Below are positions 28,346 to 40,036 of a stretch of 64,000 nucleotides of DNA, one piece after another. The stretch lies in NCBI GenBank assembly GCA_003278125.1, contig QCGX01000001.1:62001-126000 (forward strand), read 5' to 3'. Each line of letters begins with the position of its first letter. Within the stretch, counting starts at the first letter, position 1. This DNA is from Pelagibacteraceae bacterium AG-390-C22 (GTDB lineage: Bacteria; Pseudomonadota; Alphaproteobacteria; Pelagibacterales; Pelagibacteraceae). Position numbers and translations under genes: made by a program. The notes beneath the pieces are model-generated. The model was not told where the DNA came from. It did not search any database and saw only the letters and a program-made list of their open reading frames with translations.

Positions 28346-28422
28346 GCAGCAGTAGCTCAGTTGGTTAGAGCACTAGTTTGTGGAACTAGGGGTCGGTGGT
28401 TCGAATCCACCCTGCTGTACCA
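28346..28422 (+). tRNA. tRNA-His(GTG), encoded CCA, no G-1
   Basis: Cloverleaf: GCAGCAG acceptor, anticodon loop TTGTGGA, GGTGG-TTCGAAT-CCACC, CTGCTGT-A-CCA. Confidence 0.96.
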
Positions 28423-28426
28423 AAAA

Positions 28427-29761
28427 ATGACGAAAGATAAGAAAAACAAACCTTCAAAAGAACTTCCTTTAGGGTTTGTTGATAGACAAGAAAAAGAATT
28501 ACTAGTACGTGATTTTATAATTTCAAACATTAAAGAAGTTATGATCAAGTATGGTTTTCAGTATCTCGAAACTCCAAGTTTTGAGTATACGGATAGTATT
28601 GGAAAATTTTTACCTGACAAAGATAGGCCTGATGAAGGTGTTTTTTCTTTTCAGGATGAAAAAAAATGGTTATCTCTGAGATATGATTTAACAGCACCAT
28701 TAGCACGTTATGTTGCAAAAAATTATTTAGAGATTCCTAAACCTTTCAAAAGATATCAACTTGGGACAGTGTGGAGAAATGAAAAACCTGGACCAGGAAG
28801 ATTTAGAGAATTTTTACAATTCGATGCTGATTTTGTGGGAACTCAGAGCTTACGAGCTGATGCAGAGCTATGTGTAATGATATCAGAAATTTTAGAAAAA
28901 TGTGGACTAAGCAAAGAAGAGTATGTAATTAAAATTTCATCTAGAAAAATTACGGAAGAATTATTCAAAAAAATTAATTTAGATGACAATGAACAAAAAC
29001 TTACAGCCCTTAGAGCACTAGACAAAATAGATAGATTAGGCTGGACTGGTGTTAAACAACTGCTTGGCGAAGGAAGAAAAGATAAATCAGGAGATTTTAC
29101 CAAGGGAGCAAATTTAAACACATCTAATATCGAAACAATAGAAATAGAACTAAAGAAAAAATCAGCAGAATCTAATGATCTTTTGGAAATTTTTAAAATA
29201 TTTAAAGATTATAATTTTAATAATTTTGAGTTCGATCCATCGATTATTAGAGGCCTGGAGTATTACACTGGTCCAATATTTGAAGTAAATTTAAAATTTG
29301 ATGTAAAAAATAATAAAGGACAAGTTATTCAGTTCGGCTCCATCGGAGGAGGTGGGAGATATGACAATTTAGTAAACAACTTTGGAAATTACGATGCTCC
29401 AGCTACTGGTATTTCAATTGGTTTAGATCGATTAGTTTATGCCCTAATGCAGAAAAAAGAATTTAAAATCAAACAATCAAAACCTATTGTTATTTGTGTT
29501 TTCGATAAAAACTCAATGAAAGAATATATTAAATTGCAAACTATCCTAAGAGGATCAGGTATTAGTGCTGAAATTTATCCTGGAGAAAGTAAATTAAAGA
29601 AACAAATGGAATATGCAAATAAGATAAAATCTCCAGCAGTCATACTCTATGGAGAAGATGAGATAAAATCAGGAAAACCAACTTTAAGAGATTTAATTTC
29701 TGGTAAAGAAAAATCAATATCAATTAAAGAATTAGTAAATGAAATCAAAAAAATTATCTGA
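28427..29761 (+). CDS. hisS: Histidyl-tRNA synthetase
   Basis: Class II motifs WRNEKPGPGRFREFLQFDADFVG, RGLEYYTGPIFEV; start corrected from 28361, which is inside the tRNA. Confidence 0.93.
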   Translation: MTKDKKNKPSKELPLGFVDRQEKELLVRDFIISNIKEVMIKYGFQYLETPSFEYTDSIGKFLPDKDRPDEGVFSFQDEKKWLSLRYDLTAPLARYVAKNYLEIPKPFKRYQLGTVWRNEKPGPGRFREFLQFDADFVGTQSLRADAELCVMISEILEKCGLSKEEYVIKISSRKITEELFKKINLDDNEQKLTALRALDKIDRLGWTGVKQLLGEGRKDKSGDFTKGANLNTSNIETIEIELKKKSAESNDLLEIFKIFKDYNFNNFEFDPSIIRGLEYYTGPIFEVNLKFDVKNNKGQVIQFGSIGGGGRYDNLVNNFGNYDAPATGISIGLDRLVYALMQKKEFKIKQSKPIVICVFDKNSMKEYIKLQTILRGSGISAEIYPGESKLKKQMEYANKIKSPAVILYGEDEIKSGKPTLRDLISGKEKSISIKELVNEIKKII

Positions 29762-30776
29762 GCAAATCATTAAAACTTTTAAAAGCAATGGCTTTGTTTT
29801 ATCCGAGCCTGATGTCTTATTAGACTCAGAGTATATTATACAAAGATCTGGTGAAAATTTTAGAAAATCAATGCTTACTTTTGAAAATGAAGATGGGAAA
29901 ATAATGTGTCTTAGACCAGATCTTACAGTAGCATCTTGCATCAAGTTCTTAGAGAAAAAATCTAAATCTAAAATTTATTATTCTGGCCAAGCTTATAGAA
30001 GGTCAGATATAAAAGGTTCTGATTTAATTAATGATCAACTAGGCATTGAAATCTTAGGTTCAAAAAACCAACTTCAGGATGATTTTAAAATAATTAAAAC
30101 TATTTTAAATTCTGCTGAAAAAATAAAAAGTAAAAAAATTCAGATTAAAGTTAGTGATATAGGATTATTTAAAAAATTAATAAATTCTTTAGATATGCCA
30201 GAGAGATGGAAGCTAAGACTAATTAGACATTTTTGGCGCCCAACATATTTTGAAGAGTTGCTGGACAGGCTAGACAAAAACTCAGATATAGACTCTGATA
30301 CTTTTGATACAGATAAAAAAAGATTTTATGAAATGAAAAAAATGGAACAAAACAAAATTATAGCTGGTCGTTCTATTTCAGAGATTTTAAAAAGATTTGA
30401 TAAAAAGATTAAAGATCCAAGATCATTTAGCGAAGGTAAACAAATTGCTAAAATTATAAGATCTTTTCTTAAAATTAATTGCAAATTAACATTATTAGAT
30501 GAAAAACTATTAAATTTTGTTAAAAAAAATAATTTAAAGAAAAATATCTTTAAAGAATTTAAATCAATAAAAAATTTAAAAAAATTAAATCAAGAAGTTT
30601 ATTTTATTACTAACTTTGGAAGGAATATTGAATATTATACTGGTCTTGTATTTGAGGTTTTTGCTGGAAAAAAAGAAATTGCAAGAGGTGGCCGATACGA
30701 TGATCTACTTAAAAGTCTGGGAGCAAAGAAAAATATTCCAGCTGTTGGAGCAGCAATTAATTTAAACAACATATGA
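29739..30776 (+). CDS. hisZ: ATP phosphoribosyltransferase regulatory subunit HisZ (HisRS paralog)
   Basis: HisRS-like core (RPDLTVASC, YSGQAYRRSD, NIEYYTGLVFEV) next to short hisG. Confidence 0.85.
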   Translation: MKSKKLSEQIIKTFKSNGFVLSEPDVLLDSEYIIQRSGENFRKSMLTFENEDGKIMCLRPDLTVASCIKFLEKKSKSKIYYSGQAYRRSDIKGSDLINDQLGIEILGSKNQLQDDFKIIKTILNSAEKIKSKKIQIKVSDIGLFKKLINSLDMPERWKLRLIRHFWRPTYFEELLDRLDKNSDIDSDTFDTDKKRFYEMKKMEQNKIIAGRSISEILKRFDKKIKDPRSFSEGKQIAKIIRSFLKINCKLTLLDEKLLNFVKKNNLKKNIFKEFKSIKNLKKLNQEVYFITNFGRNIEYYTGLVFEVFAGKKEIARGGRYDDLLKSLGAKKNIPAVGAAINLNNI

Positions 30777-31450
30777 AAGATCTAATTACTATAGGATTAC
30801 CAAGCAAAGGAAGATTAAAAGAAAAAGCTGTAGCTTTTTTTAACAACAAAGGTTTAAAAGTTTTACAAGGCAACAAAGAAAGAAACTATTTTGCAAAGAT
30901 TGAGAATAAAACAAACCTAAAGATAATCTACTTACATGCAAAAGAAATTATTCAAAGATTAGGAGATGGAACTTTGGATATAGGAATATCAGGCTTAGAT
31001 CTATTAAACGAGTCTGAAAAAAATTTACAAGACAAAATAAGAATTAAAAAATATCTTGATTTTGGCAACGCCAATTTGGTTGTGGCTGTTCCAGAAGATT
31101 GGATAGATGTACAAACCGTTGCTGACTTGGAAGAAGTAGCTTTTGATATTAGATCAAAAAGAAACACAAGATTGAGAGTAGCAACAAAGTATCCAAATTT
31201 AACGAACAATTTTTTAATTTCTAAGGGTGTTACTCAATATAAGTTAATACCAAGCCTTGGTGCTACTGAAACCTATCCATTTATAGGTTCATCTGAAATT
31301 ATTACGGATATTACTTCTACGGGCAAAACTTTGGAGGATAATAATTTAAGAGTTTTAAAAGATGGATTAATTTTACAATCAACTGCTTGTTTATTTATTT
31401 CAAAAAAAAAGGCTGCAAATTTGCAGCCTTTTTTAAATTCTTTGGTTTGA
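30773..31450 (+). CDS. hisG: ATP phosphoribosyltransferase, short form
   Basis: GLPSKGRLKEKAV; LGDGTLDIGISGLDLL; 225 aa. Confidence 0.93.
   Translation: MKDLITIGLPSKGRLKEKAVAFFNNKGLKVLQGNKERNYFAKIENKTNLKIIYLHAKEIIQRLGDGTLDIGISGLDLLNESEKNLQDKIRIKKYLDFGNANLVVAVPEDWIDVQTVADLEEVAFDIRSKRNTRLRVATKYPNLTNNFLISKGVTQYKLIPSLGATETYPFIGSSEIITDITSTGKTLEDNNLRVLKDGLILQSTACLFISKKKAANLQPFLNSLV
31405..31434. terminator. Perfect palindromic bidirectional terminator inside hisG 3' coding end
   Basis: AAAAAAGGCTGCAAATTTGCAGCCTTTTTT. Confidence 0.8.
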
Positions 31451-31456
31451 AAAGAA

Positions 31457-33127
<1,671 letters not shown>

Positions 33128-33134
33128 TTAAATA

Positions 33135-33431
33135 TTATTTTTTTCCTTTTGAAATTCCCATTATGTCAGACTCTTTCATAATACTGTATTCTTTGCCGTC
33201 AATTTTAACTTCTGTGCCAGACCATTTTCCAAAGAGCACTACATCTCCCACTTTAACATCCATTGGAGTTAATTTGCCATCTTCATTTTTGGAACCAGGA
33301 CCTACAGCTACTACTTCACCTTCTTGGGGTTTTTCTTTTGCGGTGTCGGGAATAATTATTCCACCTGCAGTTTTTTCTTCACTGTCTAAAACTTTAATAA
33401 GCACACGATCGTGCAAGGGTCTAAATTTCAT
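33135..33431 (-). CDS. groS: Co-chaperonin GroES
   Basis: [13 protein letters not shown]; upstream of groL. Confidence 0.97.
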   Translation of the reverse strand: MKFRPLHDRVLIKVLDSEEKTAGGIIIPDTAKEKPQEGEVVAVGPGSKNEDGKLTPMDVKVGDVVLFGKWSGTEVKIDGKEYSIMKESDIMGISKGKK

Positions 33432-33462
33432 ACATATTCTCCTGTAATTTTTATGTAGGGCT

Positions 33463-33491
33463 GATATGGTGAGTTTTGTAAAGATTTCAAG
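33463..33491 (-). promoter_or_regulatory. Candidate RpoH (sigma32) promoter for groESL
   Basis: Minus strand CTTGAAA-N15-CCATATC; no CIRCE element seen. Confidence 0.45.
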
Positions 33492-33562
33492 AGGCGAAAA
33501 TCATTAAAAAAAAGGCTAAATTGCTATATTTTAAGAGATAAACTTAAGAGAGACAGTAAAAA

Positions 33563-34369
33563 TTGAGAAACTTAAATCACTTATCAGAGGTATTTCACTC
33601 TTATGACACTTACGTAATAGATTTATGGGGCGTGATGCACAATGGGATATCTTTAAACTCAAAAGCAATTGAAGTTGTTGAAAATTTGAGTGAAAGTTCA
33701 AAAAAAATTGTATTTTTATCTAATGCACCCAGACCTAGCTCTAAAGTTGTTGAATTTTTAAGAAGAATGAAAATGAAAGAGAAATATCTATCCAAAGTAA
33801 TAACATCTGGCGAAGCAGCAATGCAAGCAATTAACCAGAACAAATTTGGAAAAAATTTTTATCATCTTGGCCCATCTAGAGATCAATCAATATTTGAGAA
33901 AGTATTAGAAAACAAGACTTCTTTAGACAGATGTGATTTTATACTTTGCACGGGTCTCTTTGACGATCATGATGAAGATTTAGATTACTATATAGGTTTA
34001 CTTAAAAATTATACTTCTAAAAAACTAATATGTACAAATCCTGATTTAATTGTTCATAGAGGTAACACGGAAGAACTTTGCGCAGGATCAGTAGCAAAAA
34101 CTTTTGAGACTTTAGGAGGTAAAGTTATATATTATGGTAAACCATATAAGGAAATCTACGGAATGTGCTTTGATACAAGAGAAAAAGTTCTAGCTATAGG
34201 TGATAATTTGAGAACAGATATTAAAGGAGCTAATAATCTTAATATAGATAGTTTATTTATCTACAATGGCGTTCACAGAAATGAAATTAAAAATGATGAA
34301 GACCTTCCAGCTTTATTAAAAAGATATAATGTAAAAACTAATTTTTTTCAGAAAGAACTCAAATGGTAA
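33563..34369 (+). CDS. HAD-superfamily class IIA hydrolase (TIGR01459-like), TTG start
   Basis: VIDLWGVMHNG; FLSNAPRPSSKV; GDNLRTDIKGANN. Confidence 0.85.
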   Translation: MRNLNHLSEVFHSYDTYVIDLWGVMHNGISLNSKAIEVVENLSESSKKIVFLSNAPRPSSKVVEFLRRMKMKEKYLSKVITSGEAAMQAINQNKFGKNFYHLGPSRDQSIFEKVLENKTSLDRCDFILCTGLFDDHDEDLDYYIGLLKNYTSKKLICTNPDLIVHRGNTEELCAGSVAKTFETLGGKVIYYGKPYKEIYGMCFDTREKVLAIGDNLRTDIKGANNLNIDSLFIYNGVHRNEIKNDEDLPALLKRYNVKTNFFQKELKW

Positions 34370-34370
34370 A

Positions 34371-35285
34371 ATGAAAATTTATAATAATCTTATAATAAAT
34401 AGAAAACATCAGAATAGTGTAGTAGCTATTGGAAATTTTGATGGAATACATTTAGGTCACCAAAAGGTTCTTAATCGAGCGAGACAAAAAGCAAAAAAAA
34501 ATAGACTACCATTTGGAGTTATTACTTTTGAGCCTATGCCAGTAATGTTTTTCAATAAAAAAATTAAGAACCATCGTATTAATTCATTATTACAAAAAAA
34601 AACTCAGCTAAAAAAATTAAAATTAGATTTTTTAATAATAATAAATTTCAATAAGAAATTTTCAAAATTATCAGCAGAACAATTTATAAAAAGGATCATT
34701 TTCAAAAAGGTAAAATGTAAATTTTTATATGTCAGCAATAATTTTAAATTTGGTTTTAAAAGAAAAGGAAATATTCAAACTCTTAAAAAATATTCAAATT
34801 CATATAACTTTAAAACTATGATTACTCATCCTCTAACAAAAACAGCTAAGGTTATCTCATCAACAATTATAAGAAAAAAAATTTCTCAAGGAAAAATATA
34901 TGAAGTTAATAAGTTATTAAATCGAAATTGGTGTATTCAAGGAAAAGTTATTAAAGGCCATAGAAGAGGAAGAACAATTGGTTTTCCAACCTGTAATATA
35001 AATATTTCAGATTACGCAATGCCAAAACTTGGTGTTTATGGGGTCAAAGTAAATAATGCAAAATTTCAAAGAAAAGGTATTGCTAACATTGGTTACAGAC
35101 CAACATTTAATGGCCAAAATTTACTATTAGAAGTGAATATATTTGGAATTAACAAAAACTTATATAATAAAGTGATTAACGTTAATTTTATTAAATTTAT
35201 AAGGTCTGAAAAAAAATTTAAGGATCTTGAACAGTTAAAGAAACAAATAAAGGTTGATATAAATCGAGTTAAAAAAAATGTCTAA
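34371..35285 (+). CDS. ribF: Bifunctional riboflavin kinase/FAD synthetase
   Basis: GNFDGIHLGHQKVL; GRTIGFPTCNI; VYGVKV. Confidence 0.93.
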   Translation: MKIYNNLIINRKHQNSVVAIGNFDGIHLGHQKVLNRARQKAKKNRLPFGVITFEPMPVMFFNKKIKNHRINSLLQKKTQLKKLKLDFLIIINFNKKFSKLSAEQFIKRIIFKKVKCKFLYVSNNFKFGFKRKGNIQTLKKYSNSYNFKTMITHPLTKTAKVISSTIIRKKISQGKIYEVNKLLNRNWCIQGKVIKGHRRGRTIGFPTCNINISDYAMPKLGVYGVKVNNAKFQRKGIANIGYRPTFNGQNLLLEVNIFGINKNLYNKVINVNFIKFIRSEKKFKDLEQLKKQIKVDINRVKKNV

Positions 35286-38010
35286 AGATAATCTACAACT
35301 CCCAAAGACAGCTTTTTCAATGAAGGCAAGTTTACCTACAAAAGAACCTTTAATTTTGGAAAAATGGGAAAAAAATAAAATTTTTGAAAAATTAAGAAAA
35401 AGCTCAAAAGGAAAAGAAAAATTTATTCTACATGATGGACCTCCATATGCTAACGGCCATATACATATGGGAACTGCGCTCAATAAAATTTTAAAAGATA
35501 TGATAATACGTTTTCATCAAATGAATGAAAAAGACTCAGTCTATGTTCCTGGATGGGATTGTCACGGACTTCCAATAGAATGGAAAATTGAAGAAGAATA
35601 CAAAAAAAAGAAAAAAAATAAAGACGAGGTTCCAATTAAAGATTTTAGACAAGAGTGCAGAGAATTTGCTAAAAAGTGGATACAAGTTCATATAAAAGAA
35701 TTCAAAAGATTAGGAGTTGTTGGAGACTTTGAAAATTATTATTCAACAATGAGTAACGAAGCAGAAGCCCAAATTGTAAGAGAACTTGGAAAATTTCTTT
35801 TGGACGGAAGCTTATATCAAGGATTTAAACCTGTTTTATGGTCAACAGTTGAAAAAACAGCATTAGCTGATGCAGAAGTTGAATATAAAGATCATACCTC
35901 AAATACAATTTATGTGGCATTTAAAATAAAAGATACAAAAAAGGATTTTTTAAAAGAAGCTAGTATTATAATTTGGACAACAACACCTTGGACTATTCCT
36001 GCTAATAAGGCTTTAGCTTTTAATAGTACTATAGAATATTCATTAGTTGAGATCGAATCTTTAGAGTATTTTAAAGAAAAAAAAATAATTGTTGCTAGTA
36101 ACCTAGTTGACTCAATTATTAAGTCTTGTGGAATAAAAAGACATAAAGTTTTAAAAACTTTTAAAGGTTCTGAATTTCAAGGAACAATTTGTAGCCATCC
36201 TTTTTTAAAAATGAAATTTGAATACGATGTTCCCATGTTCGAAGCAGGATTTGTAGATCTTGAACAAGGAACTGGGATAGTACACTGTGCTCCTAGCCAT
36301 GGACCAGATGACTTTATTTTATGCTTAAAAAATAATATCAAATCAAGCTATACAGTTGATAATGCTGGGCTGTACACCAATGAGGTTCCCTATTTTACTA
36401 ATACACATATTTTTAAAGCTGACGACTTAGTTATAGAAAAGCTCAAGGAACAAAACAAATTACTCAAAAATGATAAATTACTTCATAGCTACCCTCACTC
36501 CTGGAGATCAAAAGCTCCTTTAATTTATAGAGCTACGCCACAATGGTTTATTTCTATGGAAAAAAATTCTTTAAGAAATAAAGCAATTAAAGCAATTAAT
36601 GATACAAATTTTTATCCTGAAAAAGGAAAAGATCGATTGCTTTCTATGATAGAAGGCAGACCAGATTGGTGTGTCTCAAGACAAAGAGTTTGGGGTGTTC
36701 CTTTACCAATTTTTATTAATAAAAAAACAAAGGAACCATTAAGAGATCAAAAAGTTATAGAAAGAATTGCAAAAATTTATGAAAAAGAAGGATCTGATTG
36801 TTGGTTTACGGATGATGCAAAAAAATTTTTAGGAGAGGATCATGATCATAAAGATTTTGAAAAACTAAATGATATTGTAGAAGTTTGGTTTGATAGCGGA
36901 TCAACTCACAGTTTTGTTTTAGAAAAAAGAAAAGATTTAAAGTGGCCTGCCGATATGTATCTTGAGGGCTCAGATCAACATAGAGGTTGGTTTCATTCAT
37001 CTTTGTTAGAGTCATGTGGCACTAGAGGCACAGCTCCTTTTAAAAGTATTTTATCACATGGATTTGTGGTTGATGGAAAAGGTCTAAAAATGTCAAAGTC
37101 ATCAGGAAATGTTATTTCCCCAGATGACATTCTTAAAAATTATGGCGCTGACATTTTAAGAGCTTGGGTGGCTTCATCAGATTATGCTGAAGACTTAAGA
37201 ATTGATAAAAATATTTTAGCTCAGCACGCGGAGTCTTATAGAAAAATTAGAAATACTTTTAGATTTATTCTAGGAAATATAAAAGATAATTTTGAAGAAG
37301 AAAAATTTTCATCATTAGATATTAAAAAATTTGACGAGTTAGAACAATATATTCTTCATAAAGTTTTTACTTTAGACTCCCTAGTCAAAGAAAATTTAAA
37401 TAATTATAACTTTCATAAACTATACAAAGAACTTTTAAATTTTTGTGCTTTAGATTTATCCTCATTTTATTTTGATATAAGGAAAGACACATTGTATTGC
37501 GACAGCATTACCTCTAATAAAAGAAGAAATTGTATAAAAGTTTTAAATATTATCCTAGAGTGTTTATTAAAATGGTTTGCTCCAATTTTTGTTTTTACCA
37601 CTGATGAAATTTATAGTTTAGTAAGTAAAGATAAAAAAAATATTCATGAATATACTTTCCCAAAAATTCCAAGCTCATGGAAAAATAAAATTTTAGACGA
37701 AAAATGGAGAGAATTATTCAAAATAAAAGAGGTAGCAAATATTGCAATCGAAGAAAAAAGGGCGAGCAAAGAAATTGGTTCAAGTTTAGAAGCTGACTTA
37801 AAAATTACTACAGATAGTAAAAAATTTAAGATACTAAAAGATATAAATCTTGCGGAATATTTTATAACTTCTAAAGCAGAAAAAATTGAAAGCAAAAACA
37901 AAGATGAATTAAGCATTAAAGTTATAAAATCCAAAGGGATCAAGTGCCCAAGATGTTGGAAAATTTTAGAAAAAAACTGTGATAGATGTGAAAAAGCTAC
38001 GAATGCCTGA
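35278..38010 (+). CDS. ileS: Isoleucyl-tRNA synthetase
   Basis: HDGPPYANGHIHMG; KMSKSSGN; C-terminal CPRCW zinc motif. Confidence 0.97.
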   Translation: MSKDNLQLPKTAFSMKASLPTKEPLILEKWEKNKIFEKLRKSSKGKEKFILHDGPPYANGHIHMGTALNKILKDMIIRFHQMNEKDSVYVPGWDCHGLPIEWKIEEEYKKKKKNKDEVPIKDFRQECREFAKKWIQVHIKEFKRLGVVGDFENYYSTMSNEAEAQIVRELGKFLLDGSLYQGFKPVLWSTVEKTALADAEVEYKDHTSNTIYVAFKIKDTKKDFLKEASIIIWTTTPWTIPANKALAFNSTIEYSLVEIESLEYFKEKKIIVASNLVDSIIKSCGIKRHKVLKTFKGSEFQGTICSHPFLKMKFEYDVPMFEAGFVDLEQGTGIVHCAPSHGPDDFILCLKNNIKSSYTVDNAGLYTNEVPYFTNTHIFKADDLVIEKLKEQNKLLKNDKLLHSYPHSWRSKAPLIYRATPQWFISMEKNSLRNKAIKAINDTNFYPEKGKDRLLSMIEGRPDWCVSRQRVWGVPLPIFINKKTKEPLRDQKVIERIAKIYEKEGSDCWFTDDAKKFLGEDHDHKDFEKLNDIVEVWFDSGSTHSFVLEKRKDLKWPADMYLEGSDQHRGWFHSSLLESCGTRGTAPFKSILSHGFVVDGKGLKMSKSSGNVISPDDILKNYGADILRAWVASSDYAEDLRIDKNILAQHAESYRKIRNTFRFILGNIKDNFEEEKFSSLDIKKFDELEQYILHKVFTLDSLVKENLNNYNFHKLYKELLNFCALDLSSFYFDIRKDTLYCDSITSNKRRNCIKVLNIILECLLKWFAPIFVFTTDEIYSLVSKDKKNIHEYTFPKIPSSWKNKILDEKWRELFKIKEVANIAIEEKRASKEIGSSLEADLKITTDSKKFKILKDINLAEYFITSKAEKIESKNKDELSIKVIKSKGIKCPRCWKILEKNCDRCEKATNA

Positions 38011-38524
38011 AGCAAATATAGACAAGAAATCTAACAAAAATTTTTTTTCTTCAATGTTAACAAAGAATTATTTTTTTTGTTTTTTAATAATTGTTTTAAG
38101 TTTTACTTTAGACAGAATATCAAAAATTAAAATAATTCAACATCAACTAACTAATAATAGCACTTATATAAATGATTTTATCAATTTCAATTTAGTATGG
38201 AATACTGGTGTAGGATTTGGTTTATTAAGCTCTAACTCAACAATATTTTATAATTCAATTACTGTACTTATAGGACTAGTCATTATTTTTTTATTCTATC
38301 TATTAACAAAATCTAAACTAGGAGATAAAATATTGTTTTCTCTTATAGCAGGAGGAGCATTAGGAAATTTTTATGATAGGTTAACGTATTATGCTGTGCC
38401 TGACTTTATAGACCTTCATTTTAAAAATTTTCACTGGTTTACTTTTAACTTGGCAGATATATTCATTACTGTTGGAATAGTTATGTTATTGGTTAAAGAA
38501 TTATTTATTAATGAAAAAAATTAA
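38003..38524 (+). CDS. lspA: Signal peptidase II (track start 37979)
   Basis: DRISK; GALGNFYDRLTYYAVPDFIDLHF; FNLADIFITVG. Confidence 0.92.
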   Translation: MPEANIDKKSNKNFFSSMLTKNYFFCFLIIVLSFTLDRISKIKIIQHQLTNNSTYINDFINFNLVWNTGVGFGLLSSNSTIFYNSITVLIGLVIIFLFYLLTKSKLGDKILFSLIAGGALGNFYDRLTYYAVPDFIDLHFKNFHWFTFNLADIFITVGIVMLLVKELFINEKN

Positions 38525-38822
38525 AAACATAATATTATATTTTATAGCTTTATTATTTTTGTATTCTTGTGGCACTGCATCTGATGTAGGTAAAACCCTA
38601 AGAAACGAAAAGATAAGAACAACAGATGAGTTTTTAGTTAAAAAAAGACAACCATTATCCTTACCACCAGATTATGAAGATTTGCCAGAGCCAGGCACTC
38701 AGAATTCAGATAAAAAAAATGAAGATGACATTAATAAGATTTTAAAAATCCCTAAAGAACAATCAAAAACCAAGAGCACATCGACTGTTGAACAATCCAT
38801 AATTAATGAAATTCGAAAGTGA
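38511..38822 (+). CDS. DUF3035/BamF-like lipoprotein
   Basis: Lipobox LYSC; short Pro-rich alphaproteobacterial lipoprotein next to lspA. Confidence 0.6.
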   Translation: MKKIKNIILYFIALLFLYSCGTASDVGKTLRNEKIRTTDEFLVKKRQPLSLPPDYEDLPEPGTQNSDKKNEDDINKILKIPKEQSKTKSTSTVEQSIINEIRK

Positions 38823-40036
38823 AAAATCAAAAAATAATTTATAAAAACAATATTCAAAAGAAGTACCTGAAATTAAGTTTGAATAAAAAGCTAAATAAAA
38901 AATATTCTGATGTTTTAAAAAATATAATTACTAATTTAGATACTAACAAAGACGCATTTCATTCATTAAGTAATAAATTTAAATTTAATTTTAAAAAAAA
39001 AGATCTTCATAAATTTAAAAAATTTCAAACTGTAGTCGTTATCGGTATGGGAGGATCAATACTTGGATCAGAAACATTATATTTTTTTTTAAAAGATAAA
39101 ATCAAAAAAAAATTTTTATTTTTCAATGATATTCAAGAGGATAAATTAAAAAAATTTAAAACAACATATGATTTAAAGAAAGTATTATTTATAGCAATAT
39201 CAAAATCAGGGAGCACAATAGAAACTTTATCTAATTTACTTTCGTTAAAAATAATTAAAAAAAATTCTAAAAATATAATTCTTATTTCTGAAAAATTTAA
39301 TAACCCCTTATATTTGTTATCTCAAAAATTGAAACTGCACCATATAGAACATAAAAACTATATTGGAGGTAGATATTCTGTCCTATCCGAAGTTGGGATG
39401 GTTCCAGCTTATCTAATGGGTTCAAATATTAAAAGAATAAGACAAAATTTACTAAATCATTTTAAAACTAAAAATAAAAAATTTTTAAAAGAAAGCTCAA
39501 TTACTTTAACAAATTTACTTCAAAATAATAAATTTAAAGATCTAATACTTTTTAATTATGCCCCTAAATTAGATAAATTTCTTTATTGGTATCAACAATT
39601 AATAGCTGAAAGTTTGGGGAAAAAAGGAAAGGGTTTTTTACCTTTAATTTCCACAGCTCCAAAAGATCATCATAGTCTTTTGCAACTTTATCTAGACGGT
39701 CCAAGAGATAAAATTTTTTATATTTTTAGCGAGGAGAGGTCTAATAGTAAAAAAATTAAAATAAAAAGATTCGATAAAAGAATAGATTTTTTAAAAAATA
39801 AAAGTCTACAACAAGTTAAAGATGCTCAAAAGAATGCATTTATTCAAGCTTTAAAAAAAAATAGTATTCCATTCAGAGAATTTAAAATTAAAAATTTTAG
39901 TGAAAATACACTTGGAGAATTTTTTTCTTACTTTATGTTAGAAACTGCTATTATAGGTAAATTGGCAAACATTGATCCTTTTAATCAGCCAGCTGTCCAA
40001 AAAGTCAAAATAGATACTAAAAAATTATTAGTCTAA
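38819..40036 (+). CDS. pgi: Glucose-6-phosphate isomerase
   Basis: VVIGMGGSILGSE; ISKSGSTIET; GTG start overlapping preceding stop. Confidence 0.85.
   Translation: MKNQKIIYKNNIQKKYLKLSLNKKLNKKYSDVLKNIITNLDTNKDAFHSLSNKFKFNFKKKDLHKFKKFQTVVVIGMGGSILGSETLYFFLKDKIKKKFLFFNDIQEDKLKKFKTTYDLKKVLFIAISKSGSTIETLSNLLSLKIIKKNSKNIILISEKFNNPLYLLSQKLKLHHIEHKNYIGGRYSVLSEVGMVPAYLMGSNIKRIRQNLLNHFKTKNKKFLKESSITLTNLLQNNKFKDLILFNYAPKLDKFLYWYQQLIAESLGKKGKGFLPLISTAPKDHHSLLQLYLDGPRDKIFYIFSEERSNSKKIKIKRFDKRIDFLKNKSLQQVKDAQKNAFIQALKKNSIPFREFKIKNFSENTLGEFFSYFMLETAIIGKLANIDPFNQPAVQKVKIDTKKLLV

Noticed and set aside
28357-28548. 63-aa minus ORF over tRNA-His and hisS start
   Set aside because: Antisense to a tRNA and to hisS; contains the familiar spurious tRNA-derived peptide YSRVDSNHRPLVPQTSALTN.
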